Positions 51,535-60,810 are shown, counted from the first letter of the stretch. The stretch is 64,000 bases of DNA from CAZDUS01 sp964508705 (GCA_964508705.1 CAZDUS010000001.1:208619-272618); one strand, 5' to 3'. Numbers and translations: made by a program. The notes: a model not told the origin generated them from the sequence alone.

Positions 51535-52992
51535 ATGACGACAGATATTCTTAATCTTGAGCCGGCGTTGTTATGGAGGCAGTTCAAGCAGATATGTGAT
51601 ATCCCGCACCCGTCAGGGCATGAAGGTCGGCTGGTGGAATGGATCCAGGCTTTCGCGAAAAGAAACGGACTGGTGTTCAGGACGGATGAAGTTGGGAACA
51701 CGGTGGTCATCAAGCCGGCCACGAAGGGGATGGAGAACCGGCGAACGATTGTCTTGCAGGCGCATATCGATATGGTGCCGCAAAAGAATCAGGGAGTGGC
51801 TCATGATTTTGAGAAGGATGCCATCCGCCCCTATGGTGAAGACGGATGGGTAAAGGCAACCGAGACAACGCTGGGTGCCGATAATGGCATTGGCGCGGCG
51901 GCTCTTCTGGCTGTTCTCGAGGACAAGAGTCTTGTCCACGGGACGATTGAGGCGTTGTTTACCGTTGAAGAGGAGACCGGGCTTACCGGCGCCTTCGGGC
52001 TCAAGCCCGGGTTTATTACCGGCTATTTGATGATCAACACAGATGCGGAGGAGGATGGCCACTTTTGTATTGGCTGTGCCGGAGGAATCAACAATAGCGG
52101 CGTTTTGAAGTTCAAGAGAGAGGGAATCAGGGGGGCGCATGCTTTTCATCGAATTTCCATTCGAGGATTGAAGGGCGGGCATTCCGGCGCGGATATTCAT
52201 TTGGGCAGGGGGAATGCCGTGAAGTTCATGAACCGGTTTCTTGCCGCGGCGGCACGGCAGGCGGGGATCAGGATGGTTACAGTGGAAGGTGGCAATGTGC
52301 GGAATGCCATCCCGCGTGAGGCGTTCGCAGTCATTGCGGTCGCCGAGGAGAAGCAAGCGGCGCTGGATTATGTGGTCCGGATGTTTGCCAATGAAATCCG
52401 GCAGGAGTATGCAATTGCCGAGCCTGACTTCCGCATTGAGGTTGAAAAAGAGGATCCTGCCCTGGTTATTGACATGGAGTCGCAGACGCGATTGATCAAT
52501 CTCTTGTATGTGTTGCCCAATGGTGTCGTGCGCATGAGCGATGAGGTTAAGGGGATCGTGGAAACATCTACCAATCTCTCGGTGCTTCGCACGTTAGACG
52601 AGCATTTCGAGATTCAGTCACTTACCCGCAGTGCCGTGGAATCTGCCAAACAGGATGTTGTGGCAGCTATTCAGGGTGTCTATGATCTTGCCGGGAATGG
52701 GGCTACGGTGAAGCATGGCGGGGCGTATCCCGGCTGGAAGCCGAACCCGCATTCGCCATTGCTGGAGAAGACAAAAGCGGTGTATCGGGGGATGTTCTGG
52801 CGCGAGCCTGTCATTGAAGTGGTCCACGCCGGGCTTGAGTGCGGGATTATCGGGAACATCTACCCCGGGATGGATATGATTGCGCTGGGGCCCACGATCA
52901 AGTTTCCCCATTCGCCGGATGAGAAGGTTGAAATCGCATCGGTTAAGAATTTTTGGGATTTGCTGGTGGGCGTGCTACGTGAAGCGTCGTGA
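51535..52992 (+). CDS. pepD: Aminoacyl-histidine dipeptidase PepD (M20 peptidase)
   Basis: I start it at MTTDILNLEPALLWRQF (51535), with GAGAGG just ahead; ATG 51523 would add 4 residues. The 485-residue enzyme is a di-zinc M20 peptidase that splits Xaa-His and other dipeptides. Motifs: PSGHEGRLVEW, VLQAHIDMVPQKN (metal His, about 77), TLGADNGIGAAALLAVLED, FTVEEETGLTGAFGL (acid and ligand), and RLINTDAEEDGHF-type region, ending with GMDMIALGPTIKFPHSPDE. The nspC gene upstream ends 104 bases away. Confidence 0.94.
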   Translation: MTTDILNLEPALLWRQFKQICDIPHPSGHEGRLVEWIQAFAKRNGLVFRTDEVGNTVVIKPATKGMENRRTIVLQAHIDMVPQKNQGVAHDFEKDAIRPYGEDGWVKATETTLGADNGIGAAALLAVLEDKSLVHGTIEALFTVEEETGLTGAFGLKPGFITGYLMINTDAEEDGHFCIGCAGGINNSGVLKFKREGIRGAHAFHRISIRGLKGGHSGADIHLGRGNAVKFMNRFLAAAARQAGIRMVTVEGGNVRNAIPREAFAVIAVAEEKQAALDYVVRMFANEIRQEYAIAEPDFRIEVEKEDPALVIDMESQTRLINLLYVLPNGVVRMSDEVKGIVETSTNLSVLRTLDEHFEIQSLTRSAVESAKQDVVAAIQGVYDLAGNGATVKHGGAYPGWKPNPHSPLLEKTKAVYRGMFWREPVIEVVHAGLECGIIGNIYPGMDMIALGPTIKFPHSPDEKVEIASVKNFWDLLVGVLREAS

Positions 52993-53013
52993 GCTGTGTA
53001 TGTTCGAGAACGG

Positions 53014-53730
53014 TCAGGCTTTCTCGACGAGTTTCGTCAGGCCGCGGTGAAGGTTGCGGATAACGGTGTTGGTCAGCTTGGTTGGCGATTTGGTGGTATA
53101 GGCATCCAGGCGGACATCAATGAGGCCTGTCTTTTTGGAAATGATCTTCAGTTTTTCAAACGCCCTTTTGGATTCCACAGTGTCCTGGGGAAGCATGGTC
53201 TTAACGGAAGAATATGGCGGCTGGATTGTGATGACGGATGCGCCTTCCGGACGTGACATGCCTTTTTCGGGATGGCAGAAGACAAATTCAAATGAGTCGA
53301 TTGTGCTCATGATGTCGTCTGCGGACATCACGGGGCAATAGGTCAGGAACCAGAGTCCGAAGTATTTGGCTAGCGTGGAGGGTTCCTGGTCGGAGCCCAT
53401 GGCGAGGAAATCGGACGAGACGCTGTTCTTGTTGTTGAAGAGTCCGAGGAACAGGGCGCGGGCGGTAACGATTTTTTCGCCTGTGGGGTAGGGCCGCAAG
53501 TAACGTATGTTGTAGACCTGATAGAGTTTCAGGCTTTCGGCAGTGATCAGATATTCATCCACGGTTGTAACTCCCAATTCGATCGCTTCAAGGGCCTTGC
53601 AGCGCCTGTGTTGCGACAGCACGCAATGCTTTAATGAATAGATGTTAGGGGAGTATGAGGATGACGGTCCGAGGATGAAAGAAAATTCCATGCGCAGCTG
53701 CGAGTTTTGGGACTTGTCCGAGGCAAACAT
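53014..53730 (-). CDS. Hypothetical protein of unknown family
   Basis: The 238-residue frame looks coding (even codon use, no long repeats) but I do not recognise it. It has no signal peptide or membrane segment. Features visible: an N-terminal stretch with many Ser/Tyr (LGPSSSYSPNIYSLKHCVLS), the block VDEYLITAESLKLYQVYNIR, a middle part with Phe and Tyr (YFGLWFLTYCPVMSADDI), and a helical, basic C-terminus (VIRNLHRGLTKLVEKA). The start could also be at 53691. It converges on pepD; neighbours give no hint. Confidence 0.6.
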   Translation of the reverse strand: MFASDKSQNSQLRMEFSFILGPSSSYSPNIYSLKHCVLSQHRRCKALEAIELGVTTVDEYLITAESLKLYQVYNIRYLRPYPTGEKIVTARALFLGLFNNKNSVSSDFLAMGSDQEPSTLAKYFGLWFLTYCPVMSADDIMSTIDSFEFVFCHPEKGMSRPEGASVITIQPPYSSVKTMLPQDTVESKRAFEKLKIISKKTGLIDVRLDAYTTKSPTKLTNTVIRNLHRGLTKLVEKA

Positions 53731-54249
53731 GGCTTACCACCCGCTTGGATTACCAAGCTTGAGGCACGGAGGCACAGAGAAGAGAAGATAGAGAAAGGCA
53801 AATGTGTCGCGCATGTTTCGGGTGCCGAGTACAACACCCGAAACATGCGCGACACGGTTTCGTGGAGGCGGAGACAGCGAAGCAGAGGAGAGGTCTAGAT
53901 TGTGAAATTTCCCCTCAGCCTCTTTGACTCTGAGTAATCTAGCGAAGTGGATGGTTCATCGAGGGTGAAAAACACATAAAACCCCGAAATATGTGGAAGT
54001 CCAACAACCCCGATGGGTAGCGTAGGGACCCCTCAGTCAGCCACAATATTTTGTGGTTTTTGACCCATATATCACTTGATGAAAACAGGGTTTTCCGGTA
54101 TCTTCACGCACTTAAATCCCCCCCTAAGGAGGGGACTGTCCGCAAGAGGAAAATTGAGCGATAAAATGGCTGGTTTTCTGGGTTGGATTTGTCACACAAG
54201 CGGGGCGTGATTAGCGGCGTAAGTGTCGCAAGGAGAATGAGTTCTCACT
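53731..54249. other. Leader region of gyrB with strong inverted repeat
   Basis: This 519-bp gap has no gene. It contains the 21-bp perfect palindrome at 53804-53855, a smaller stem GCTTGG/CCAAGC at 53743-53758, and a short stem near 54117 (CCCCCCTAAGGAGGGG). The gyrB promoter must lie here; I could not fix its position. Confidence 0.5.
53804..53855. repeat. Perfect 21-bp inverted repeat upstream of gyrB
   Basis: GTGTCGCGCATGTTTCGGGT plus one base (53804-53824) and its exact complement (53835-53855) enclose a 10-base loop. There is no T-run. Folding would be very stable in RNA or single-stranded DNA. Confidence 0.85.
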
Positions 54250-56688
54250 ATGGCTGAACAACAAAAGAAGAGTGGCGCGTATGACGCATCCCACATCACC
54301 GTGCTAGAAGGCATTCAGGCCGTGCGCAAGCGCCCGGCAATGTACATCGGAGACACCGCAGTCAGGGGGCTCCATCATCTGGTCTACGAGGTAGTTGATA
54401 ACTCCATTGACGAGGCGTTGGCTGGGTATTGCACGAGCGTGCAGGTCCAAATTAATGCCGATGGATCGGTGACAATCAATGATAACGGGCGCGGTATTCC
54501 CGTGGACATGCATCCTACGGAAAAGCGGCCGGCCGTGGAAGTGGCGCTGACGGTGCTGCATGCCGGCGGGAAATTCGACAACGACAGCTACAAGGTGTCG
54601 GGCGGTCTGCATGGTGTTGGTGTCTCGTGCGTGAACGCGTTGAGCGAGTGGTTGGAGGTGGAAGTCCGCCGCGACGGGCAGATCTATCACCAGCGGTATG
54701 AGCGCGGCAAGCCGGTCTCGAAACTGGAGACGATTGGCAAAACCCGCGGGACGGGAACCAAGATCACCTTCATGCCGGACAACCAGATTTTCAGTGTTAC
54801 AAAGTTTGAGTGGGATATCCTGGCCAACCGCCTACGCGAGCTGGCGTTCCTGAACGGTGGCATAGAGATTAACTTCTCGCAGGAGGAGCCTGCCCGTGAG
54901 GAGACGTTCAAGTTCAAGGGTGGAGTGGTGGAGTTTGTTGAGCACCTGAACCGTAGCAAGGCCCCCTTGCATCCTAAAGTGATCGCCTTCAACAAGGATC
55001 GCGACGGTATTGCTGTGGAAATCGCGTTCCAGTACACGGACACCTATACGGAATCGATGCTGTGCTTTGCCAATAACATCAACACGACCGAGGGTGGCAC
55101 GCATCTCAGCGGATTCCGGTCGGCGTTAACGCGTACGATCAATGCCTACGCCAAGACCAACAAGCTCATCAAGGAGGACAAGGAGAGCTTGTCCGGCGAT
55201 GATGTGCGCGAGGGGATGACGGCGGTGATCAGTGTAAAGTTGCCGCGTCCGCAGTTTGAAGGGCAGACGAAGACCAAGCTCGGGAACAGCGAGGTTGAGG
55301 GGATTGTGGCCTCGGTGGTGAACGATGAATTGTCCACCTATCTGGAGGAGCATCCTTCGGTGGCGAGACGGGTAATCGACAAGGCTTTGCTTTCGGCCCG
55401 CGCGCGTGATGCGGCCCGCAAGGCCCGCGATCTGACCCGCCGCAAGGGGGCGCTTGATTCGGCGGCATTGCCAGGCAAGCTGGCGGATTGTTCCGAGCGT
55501 GATCCCGCCTTATGTGAGCTGTACCTGGTGGAGGGTGACAGCGCCGGTGGTTCCGCCAAGCAAGGCCGGAACCGTGAGTTCCAGGCGATTCTCCCGTTGC
55601 GCGGTAAAGTGTTGAACGTGGAAAAGGCGCGGCTGGACAAGATCCTGAACAACAATGAAATCCGAACGATGGTCACGGCGATTGGCGCGGGCATCGGCGC
55701 GGATGAATTTGATGTCAGCAAGGTCCGGTACCACAAGATCATTATTATGACCGATGCCGACGTGGACGGATCGCACATCCGCACGCTGTTGCTGACATTC
55801 TTCTATCGCCAGATGCCACACCTGATTGAGAGCGGGTATGTGTATCTGGCCCAGCCGCCGCTGTACAAGGTCAGCCGCAAGAAGCGCGAGGAATATATTG
55901 ATACCGAAGAGACGCTGACCCGCAAACTGCTGGAGCTGGGAGCTGAGGATTTGACGCTCAAGGTTGGGCGCGGCAAGACCTTCGAGGGCAAGGAACTGAT
56001 GGCCGTACTGGAACTGCTGTTGCAGATCGAGCAGGCATCCAAGAGTCTCGCCCGCAAGGGGGTCAATCTTGAGGACTACCTACAGAAGCGGAGCAAGGCT
56101 GGAGCGTTCCCCCGGTATTATGTGACCATTGGCAAGGGGGAATCGGCCGAGCATCATTATGTGGCGGACGACGAGGCGCTTAAGAAACTGCGCGAGAGCG
56201 CGGAATTGAAGATGGGATTACAGCTGGAAATCTTCACTGAGGGCTCGAACGGCGCGGGGCAGGTGGATACGGCGTTCCGGTGGCAGGAACTTTATGTGGC
56301 CAGCGCGCTGGCCAAGGTGGTAGAAGCCATAGAGAAGAAAGGGTTCACGCTGGATCACTTCACGAGGCATGAGGAGCCGATTTTCAAGTTGAAGGACGCA
56401 GACGACGGCGAGACCGCGATCTTCTCACTGCCTAACCTGCTTGAGGTGGTTCGCGAGTTCGGTCGCAAAGGCTTGAACATCCAGCGGTACAAAGGGTTGG
56501 GAGAAATGAATCCCGAACAACTTTATGAGACCACGATGAATCCGGATAAACGCAAACTGCTCAAGGTGGTGCAGGCGGATGCGGTCAAGGCGGACGAAAT
56601 CTTCACGATCCTGATGGGGGATGAAGTGGAGCCTAGGCGCAAGTTCATCGAGGATAATGCTCTTAACGTCACGAATCTGGATATTTAA
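54250..56688 (+). CDS. gyrB: DNA gyrase subunit B
   Basis: This 812-residue ATPase subunit introduces negative supercoils with GyrA. Landmarks: ITVLEGIQAVRKRPAMYIGD, EVVDNSIDEALAGYC, GRGIPVDMHP, GGKFDNDSYKVSGGLHGVG, the TOPRIM metal site LVEGDSAGGSAKQGRNREFQ and DADVDGSHIRTLLLTFF, and the C-terminal insertion of about 170 residues found in long bacterial GyrB. The end reads RYKGLGEMNPEQLYETTMNP as usual. gyrA starts 3 bases after its stop. Confidence 0.97.
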   Translation: MAEQQKKSGAYDASHITVLEGIQAVRKRPAMYIGDTAVRGLHHLVYEVVDNSIDEALAGYCTSVQVQINADGSVTINDNGRGIPVDMHPTEKRPAVEVALTVLHAGGKFDNDSYKVSGGLHGVGVSCVNALSEWLEVEVRRDGQIYHQRYERGKPVSKLETIGKTRGTGTKITFMPDNQIFSVTKFEWDILANRLRELAFLNGGIEINFSQEEPAREETFKFKGGVVEFVEHLNRSKAPLHPKVIAFNKDRDGIAVEIAFQYTDTYTESMLCFANNINTTEGGTHLSGFRSALTRTINAYAKTNKLIKEDKESLSGDDVREGMTAVISVKLPRPQFEGQTKTKLGNSEVEGIVASVVNDELSTYLEEHPSVARRVIDKALLSARARDAARKARDLTRRKGALDSAALPGKLADCSERDPALCELYLVEGDSAGGSAKQGRNREFQAILPLRGKVLNVEKARLDKILNNNEIRTMVTAIGAGIGADEFDVSKVRYHKIIIMTDADVDGSHIRTLLLTFFYRQMPHLIESGYVYLAQPPLYKVSRKKREEYIDTEETLTRKLLELGAEDLTLKVGRGKTFEGKELMAVLELLLQIEQASKSLARKGVNLEDYLQKRSKAGAFPRYYVTIGKGESAEHHYVADDEALKKLRESAELKMGLQLEIFTEGSNGAGQVDTAFRWQELYVASALAKVVEAIEKKGFTLDHFTRHEEPIFKLKDADDGETAIFSLPNLLEVVREFGRKGLNIQRYKGLGEMNPEQLYETTMNPDKRKLLKVVQADAVKADEIFTILMGDEVEPRRKFIEDNALNVTNLDI

Positions 56689-56691
56689 GCT

Positions 56692-59157
56692 ATGTACACA
56701 CGCAACGAATTGCTTGGGAATATCAACATCGAAGACGAGATGCAGCGCTCGTATATTGACTACTCCATGAGTGTCATTATCGGGCGCGCATTGCCGGACG
56801 CCCGTGACGGGATGAAGCCCGGCGCGCGGCGTATCCTGTACGCCATGAGGAATCTCGGTTTATTGCACAATCGGCCCTACAAGAAATGCGCGTATGTCGT
56901 TGGTGAAGTGCTGGGTAAGTATCACCCGCACGGTGACTCCTCGGTGTATGACACCCTGGTGCGAATGGCCCAGGATTTTGCCATGCGGTACATGCTGGTC
57001 GATGGGCAGGGGAACTTTGGTAGCATTGATGGTGATAATGCCGCGGCCTATCGGTATACCGAATCGCGCCTGACGAGCATGGCGGAGGAGATGCTGTCGG
57101 ATATCGACAAGAACACGGTGGACATGGTCCCGAACTACAATGGCGACCTCACCGAGCCCTCGGTGCTGCCGTCCCGCGTTCCGAACCTGCTGTTGAACGG
57201 CAGTACGGGTATTGCGGTGGGTATGGCCACGAACATTCCGCCACACAATCTCGGCGAGCTTGTGGATGCGCTGGTGCATTTGATCGACCATGAGAATGCG
57301 TCCATTGATGATTTGATGAAGCATGTGAAGGGGCCTGATTTTCCCACGGGGGGAATTCTGTGCGGGCTGAAGCCGATTTCGGACATGTATCGCACGGGGC
57401 GCGGCTTACTGAAGGTGCGCGGACGGGCGGGCATCGAGGAAGGCAAGCAGGGCAAGGAAAGCATCATTATCACTGAGATACCCTATGCTGTTAACAAGGC
57501 CAACCTCATAACGAGTATCGCGTTGCTTGTTCAGGAAAAGAAAATTGAAGGCATTTCCGACCTGCGTGATGAGTCCAACAAGGACGGCATCCGGATTGTC
57601 ATTGAACTCAAGCGCGGCGTGGTGGCAAAGGTTGTGCTGAACAACCTGTACAAGCACACCCAGCTCCAGACGACGTTCGGTGCCATTATGCTGGCGATTG
57701 ACCACGGGCGACCGAAGATCATGAACCTGCGGGAATTGCTGGAGGCGTATCTGGACCACCGGTATGACGTCATCCGACGGCGGACGCAGTTTGAGTTGGA
57801 TAAGGCCGAGGCGCGCGCCCATATCCTCGAGGGGTTGAAGATTGCCCTGGATCATCTCGATGAGGTGGTCAAGGTGATTCGCAGTTCCAAGGATCGCGAT
57901 AATGCCAGATCCCAGTTGATGTCCAAGTTCGGCTTGAGCGAGATCCAGTCGAACGCCATTCTCGATATGCGCCTCTACCAGTTGACCGGGTTGGAGCGCG
58001 ACAAGATTGAGGCTGAATATCTGGAGTTGATCAAGTTGATCTCCTATTTGCGCGACCTGTTGGCGAGCCGCGAGAAGTTATTCGCGGTGATCAAAGCCGA
58101 TCTGATCGAGGTCCGGAAACAATATGCCGACGAGCGACACACCAGCCTGGTGCCGGATGAGGGCGAGGTGAACATCGAGGACTTGATTGCAGATCGCGGC
58201 TACGTGATTACGATCAGTCACACGGGGTACATCAAGCGCACGGCGGTGAGTACCTACAAGGCCCAGCGGCGCGGTGGCAAGGGTGTGGCGGGTATGGAGA
58301 CCAAGGAAGAGGACTACGTTGAGCATCTCTTTGTGGCCAATACGCACGACTACATTCTCTTCTTCACGTCGGAAGGGCGTGTTTACTGGGAAAAGGTTTA
58401 TGAGATTCCCGAGGCGTCGCGTACGTCCAAGGGCAAGGCATTGGTGAACCTGTTGAATGTCCAGAGTGGGGAAACCATTGCCTCCATGGTCAAGGTGCGC
58501 GAATTTGCCGAGAACCAGTTTGTTGTATTTGCGACCGAGAAGGGTGTGGTCAAGAAGACCAATCTTGGGGCGTTCAGCAATCCGCGTAGCGCAGGGATTA
58601 TCTCCATTGCTATTGATGAGGGTGACCGGTTGATCAGTGTGAAGCAGACTGACGGGCACAACGAGATTGTGCTGACAACCCACGGCGGCATGAGCATCCG
58701 GTTTAACGAGTCGGAATTACGTGATCAGGGGCGTGATACGCGAGGTGTTTGCGGGATTACACTGGGTGAAGGTGACCGGGTGGAGAGTCTGGAGATTGTG
58801 GATACTCGGGCGACGTTCCTGGTGTGTACGGAAAACGGATATGGCAAACGGACAGGCTTTGATGAGTACCGGGTTCAGAAGCGTGGGGGCAAGGGATTGA
58901 TGACGATTCGCTGTTCTGAGCGAAATGGGGCGATAGTTGGCGCCCATGCAGTGCAAGAGGGTGATGCCTTGATGCTGATTACGGCGCAAGGGCAGATGAT
59001 CCGGATGCCGGTGGCGGATGTACGTACGATCAGCCGGGTGACGCAGGGTGTTCGCCTGATCAATCTTGATCAGGGTGACAAACTCGTGGCGGCGACAACG
59101 GTGGAGCCGGATGATGACGTCGCGGTTGAGGGTGCGGAGACGCCTGAGGCCACTTAA
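56692..59157 (+). CDS. gyrA: DNA gyrase subunit A
   Basis: The 821 residues cut and reseal DNA. The catalytic Tyr is in AAAYRYTESRLT (about 124). The quinolone region reads HPHGDSSVYDTLVRMAQDF, with Ser and Asp in the positions that are commonly changed in resistant strains, so it looks sensitive. The GyrA box is QRRGGKG (about 525). The C-terminal beta-pinwheel has blades such as VFATEKGVVKKTNLGAFSNP. It shares a transcript with gyrB, 3 bases apart. Confidence 0.97.
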   Translation: MYTRNELLGNINIEDEMQRSYIDYSMSVIIGRALPDARDGMKPGARRILYAMRNLGLLHNRPYKKCAYVVGEVLGKYHPHGDSSVYDTLVRMAQDFAMRYMLVDGQGNFGSIDGDNAAAYRYTESRLTSMAEEMLSDIDKNTVDMVPNYNGDLTEPSVLPSRVPNLLLNGSTGIAVGMATNIPPHNLGELVDALVHLIDHENASIDDLMKHVKGPDFPTGGILCGLKPISDMYRTGRGLLKVRGRAGIEEGKQGKESIIITEIPYAVNKANLITSIALLVQEKKIEGISDLRDESNKDGIRIVIELKRGVVAKVVLNNLYKHTQLQTTFGAIMLAIDHGRPKIMNLRELLEAYLDHRYDVIRRRTQFELDKAEARAHILEGLKIALDHLDEVVKVIRSSKDRDNARSQLMSKFGLSEIQSNAILDMRLYQLTGLERDKIEAEYLELIKLISYLRDLLASREKLFAVIKADLIEVRKQYADERHTSLVPDEGEVNIEDLIADRGYVITISHTGYIKRTAVSTYKAQRRGGKGVAGMETKEEDYVEHLFVANTHDYILFFTSEGRVYWEKVYEIPEASRTSKGKALVNLLNVQSGETIASMVKVREFAENQFVVFATEKGVVKKTNLGAFSNPRSAGIISIAIDEGDRLISVKQTDGHNEIVLTTHGGMSIRFNESELRDQGRDTRGVCGITLGEGDRVESLEIVDTRATFLVCTENGYGKRTGFDEYRVQKRGGKGLMTIRCSERNGAIVGAHAVQEGDALMLITAQGQMIRMPVADVRTISRVTQGVRLINLDQGDKLVAATTVEPDDDVAVEGAETPEAT

Positions 59158-59508
59158 TTGGATGGGGATCCGGGCAAAGAAGAATTTGAATGGAAGTTCT
59201 CCAAGAGCGCAAAGGGGTGGGGAATTGTTTTTCTGCCGAAGGTAGTAAAAAGGGATTGGAATGAGGGGGTTGAAGTAGGCTTTATGCGGTCAAGAGCTGG
59301 TTGATTGTTGCAGAGAGCGTAGATGTTTCTGCATAAAGCCTACTTTGAAGTGTAGCGAGAGCTGTGCTTTCTTTGGCAACGACTTTAAGGGTAACAAGTT
59401 GCACAATTGATGGTTAACTGACCGAGTCATGCTTTGACAGCCTATTTAGAACAAGAAACAATGGTCTGAAGTACGTTCAATAACACTGTTAGCCGTCGCT
59501 ACACGCAT
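59158..59508. other. Gap after gyrA with a 15-bp inverted repeat
   Basis: About 350 bp without a gene. The stem at 59273-59345 is the only strong structure. The right end holds the GTTAGCC boundary of the cassette-like element (59488-59494). Confidence 0.5.
59273..59345. repeat. Inverted repeat AAGTAGGCTTTATGC, 15-bp arms
   Basis: Arms at 59273-59287 and 59331-59345 are perfect complements around 43 bp. It lies 115 bases after gyrA. No T-run follows, so it is likelier a mobile palindromic element than the gyrA terminator. Confidence 0.75.
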
Positions 59509-60282
59509 ATGCTGAACGACCGCACGATTTCAATTGCTAGCGCCTATTGGGCGTCACATCTCGGCTGCTCACCCGATGAGCTTTTTGCATAGCCGTTTCG
59601 CATCGTTACCCACGGAGCCGAGCTTGCCGACTATTGCGGCGTATTTGCCCTGTTTCGCGGCGGCGGAGTCACAGCCTCTATTCCTCCAGAACGCGCCGAC
59701 ACGCTCCTGGCATTGTTGTCCTCACTGCCACGCGGCTTTTCACCCTACAGCTTTGCTTCCGCCCTCAGTTCAGTTTCCTCAGCAGTCATTGGCCCGGCTT
59801 ATATCGGTTACGCAGAGGCAGCCCCTTGGCCAGCACATCCGGCGCGTGCGCTCGGCCTGGACGACGCGGCTGCCCTCGCTGCGTTGCAGCAGTCGTGCGA
59901 CGCGACCGAGTGGGAACACGGAGGCAGTTCCATCGAGCATCCATGCTCCGCGGTCTTTGTCGGTGAGCGAATCGCTTCCTTGGCAGGCTACAAGGTTTGG
60001 GGCGGCACCATTGCCCACATTTCCGTCGTCACCCATCCCGACTTCCGCCGCCACTTCTTTGGCCGCAGCGTGGTTGCACATCTCGCCGGACGTGCCATCG
60101 CCGCGGGGCTTCTTCCGCAGTATCGCACGCTCCAATCGAATCGAGCTTCTATTCGAGTCGCCGAGTTGCTCGGGTTTCATTCCTATGCGACATCAATGGC
60201 TGTCCGACTTAACCGCAACGGCTAACCATGCGCTGCAGTGAACAGGCTCCGCGCGCCCGTTCCTTCTGTCTCTGAGCTTGGG
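59489..60282 (+). mobile_element. Single gene cassette of integron type at a non-integron site
   Basis: A 794-bp unit carries one gene (GNAT acetyltransferase). Its left edge is G-TTAGCC (59488-59494) and its attC-like end starts with GGCTAAC (60220-60226). These two heptamers are exact complements, as required if the cassette's ends were joined in its circular form. The right edge is read as G-TTT at 60282. No integrase gene or other cassette is in view. The CDS uses more C-ending codons than neighbours. Confidence 0.6.
59509..60225 (+). pseudogene. GNAT-family N-acetyltransferase with an in-frame UAG
   Basis: From ATG 59509 the frame reads MLNDRTISIASAYWASHLG, then CSPDELFA, hits TAG at 59590-59592 (codon 28), and continues PFRIVTHGAELADYCGVFAL in the same frame to 60225; full length would be about 238 residues. 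The conserved GNAT half is complete: WEHGGSSIEHPCSAVFVGER, SLAGYKVWGGTIAHISVVTHPDFRRHFFGRSVV, and RTLQSNRASIRVAELLGFHSYA. It would acetylate an unknown small molecule. A shorter start (ATG 59713) would drop the N-terminal third but keep the acetyl-CoA domain. Confidence 0.8.
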
Positions 60283-60288
60283 TTTCCT
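60220..60288 (+). other. attC-like recombination site of the cassette
   Basis: It starts with GGCTAAC overlapping the GNAT stop, followed by an L''-like CATGCGCTGCAG. The distal side has CTGAGCTTGG, partly complementary to the left arm with unpaired bases, as in attC hairpins. The right box is G-TTTCCT, which is not the canonical GTTRRRY, as expected if the rightmost bases come from the target site. Confidence 0.5.
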
Positions 60289-60517
60289 CCCATTCTTGCA
60301 ATTTCTGAGATGGTCGTCTCCTCAACATCCCACAACCTCTTTCCGCTGGAGTTCATTCTGTATGGAATCGTGAATGCCCCATCTCTGCTGGGATCGTTTC
60401 TTGGGTTCAGGCTTAGGAAGGCGACGACGAAGGAAACCGAGCAAAGCCCTCAACCGCTACCTCGTGCCCGCGCTGGGCACTCGGAGAGTGAGGGATGACG
60501 CTCGCCAAGGACATTTA

Positions 60518-60560
60518 TACAAAAGGAATGGAAAGGCGTACGTTATAGCGTACAAAAGGA
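60518..60560 (+). promoter_or_regulatory. Probable operator-promoter of the yefM-yoeB genes
   Basis: TACAAAAGGA occurs twice (60518-60527 and 60551-60560), and GCGTAC occurs twice (60536-60541 and 60548-60553), making GTAC half-sites 12 bp apart. YefM-type antitoxins repress from palindromes with a TGTACA core. The second copy's AAAGGA is also the ribosome binding site of yefM. Confidence 0.5.
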
Positions 60561-60567
60561 TTTTGTT

Positions 60568-60810
60568 ATGACAACACTCACAGCTACCGAGGCTCGGAAG
60601 TCTCTTTACTCTCTTCTGGATGACGTGGCGGAATCCCATGAGGCCATTCAGATTACCGCGAAACGGCATTCGGCCGTTCTCATTTCGGGGGAGGATTGGA
60701 TGGCGATTCAGAAGACATTGTTTTTGACTGCGATTCCAGGAATGCGGGAGTCCATTAAAGAGGGAATGAGGACTCCTGTTGGCAGGTGCAGCACGGAGCT
60801 TAAGTGGTGA
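60568..60810 (+). CDS. YefM/Phd-family antitoxin
   Basis: The 80 residues show the YefM fold: MTTLTATEARKSLYSLLDDV, then AIQITAKRHSAVLISGEDWM near 28-47 and a helical C-terminus (RESIKEGMRTP). It binds DNA and neutralises the toxin encoded next, overlapping it by 7 bases. AAAGGA precedes the ATG by 7 bases. Chromosomal type II module. Confidence 0.9.
   Translation: MTTLTATEARKSLYSLLDDVAESHEAIQITAKRHSAVLISGEDWMAIQKTLFLTAIPGMRESIKEGMRTPVGRCSTELKW

Noticed and set aside
30668..59592. Stop-codon reassignment or general recoding
   Set aside because: The interrupted genes contain both UGA and UAG, with frameshifts in one of them, while long essential genes (gyrAB, mnmEG, ptsI, SNF2) have no internal stops. 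Local decay or error is simpler.
59634..59966. Alternative frames inside the GNAT cassette
   Set aside because: They are Arg/Ser-rich shadows of the acetyltransferase frame, which alone carries GNAT motifs.
60238..60498. An 86-codon plus-strand frame after the cassette
   Set aside because: It overlaps the attC-like site and the toxin-antitoxin leader, has no RBS or recognised family, and looks like chance reading.
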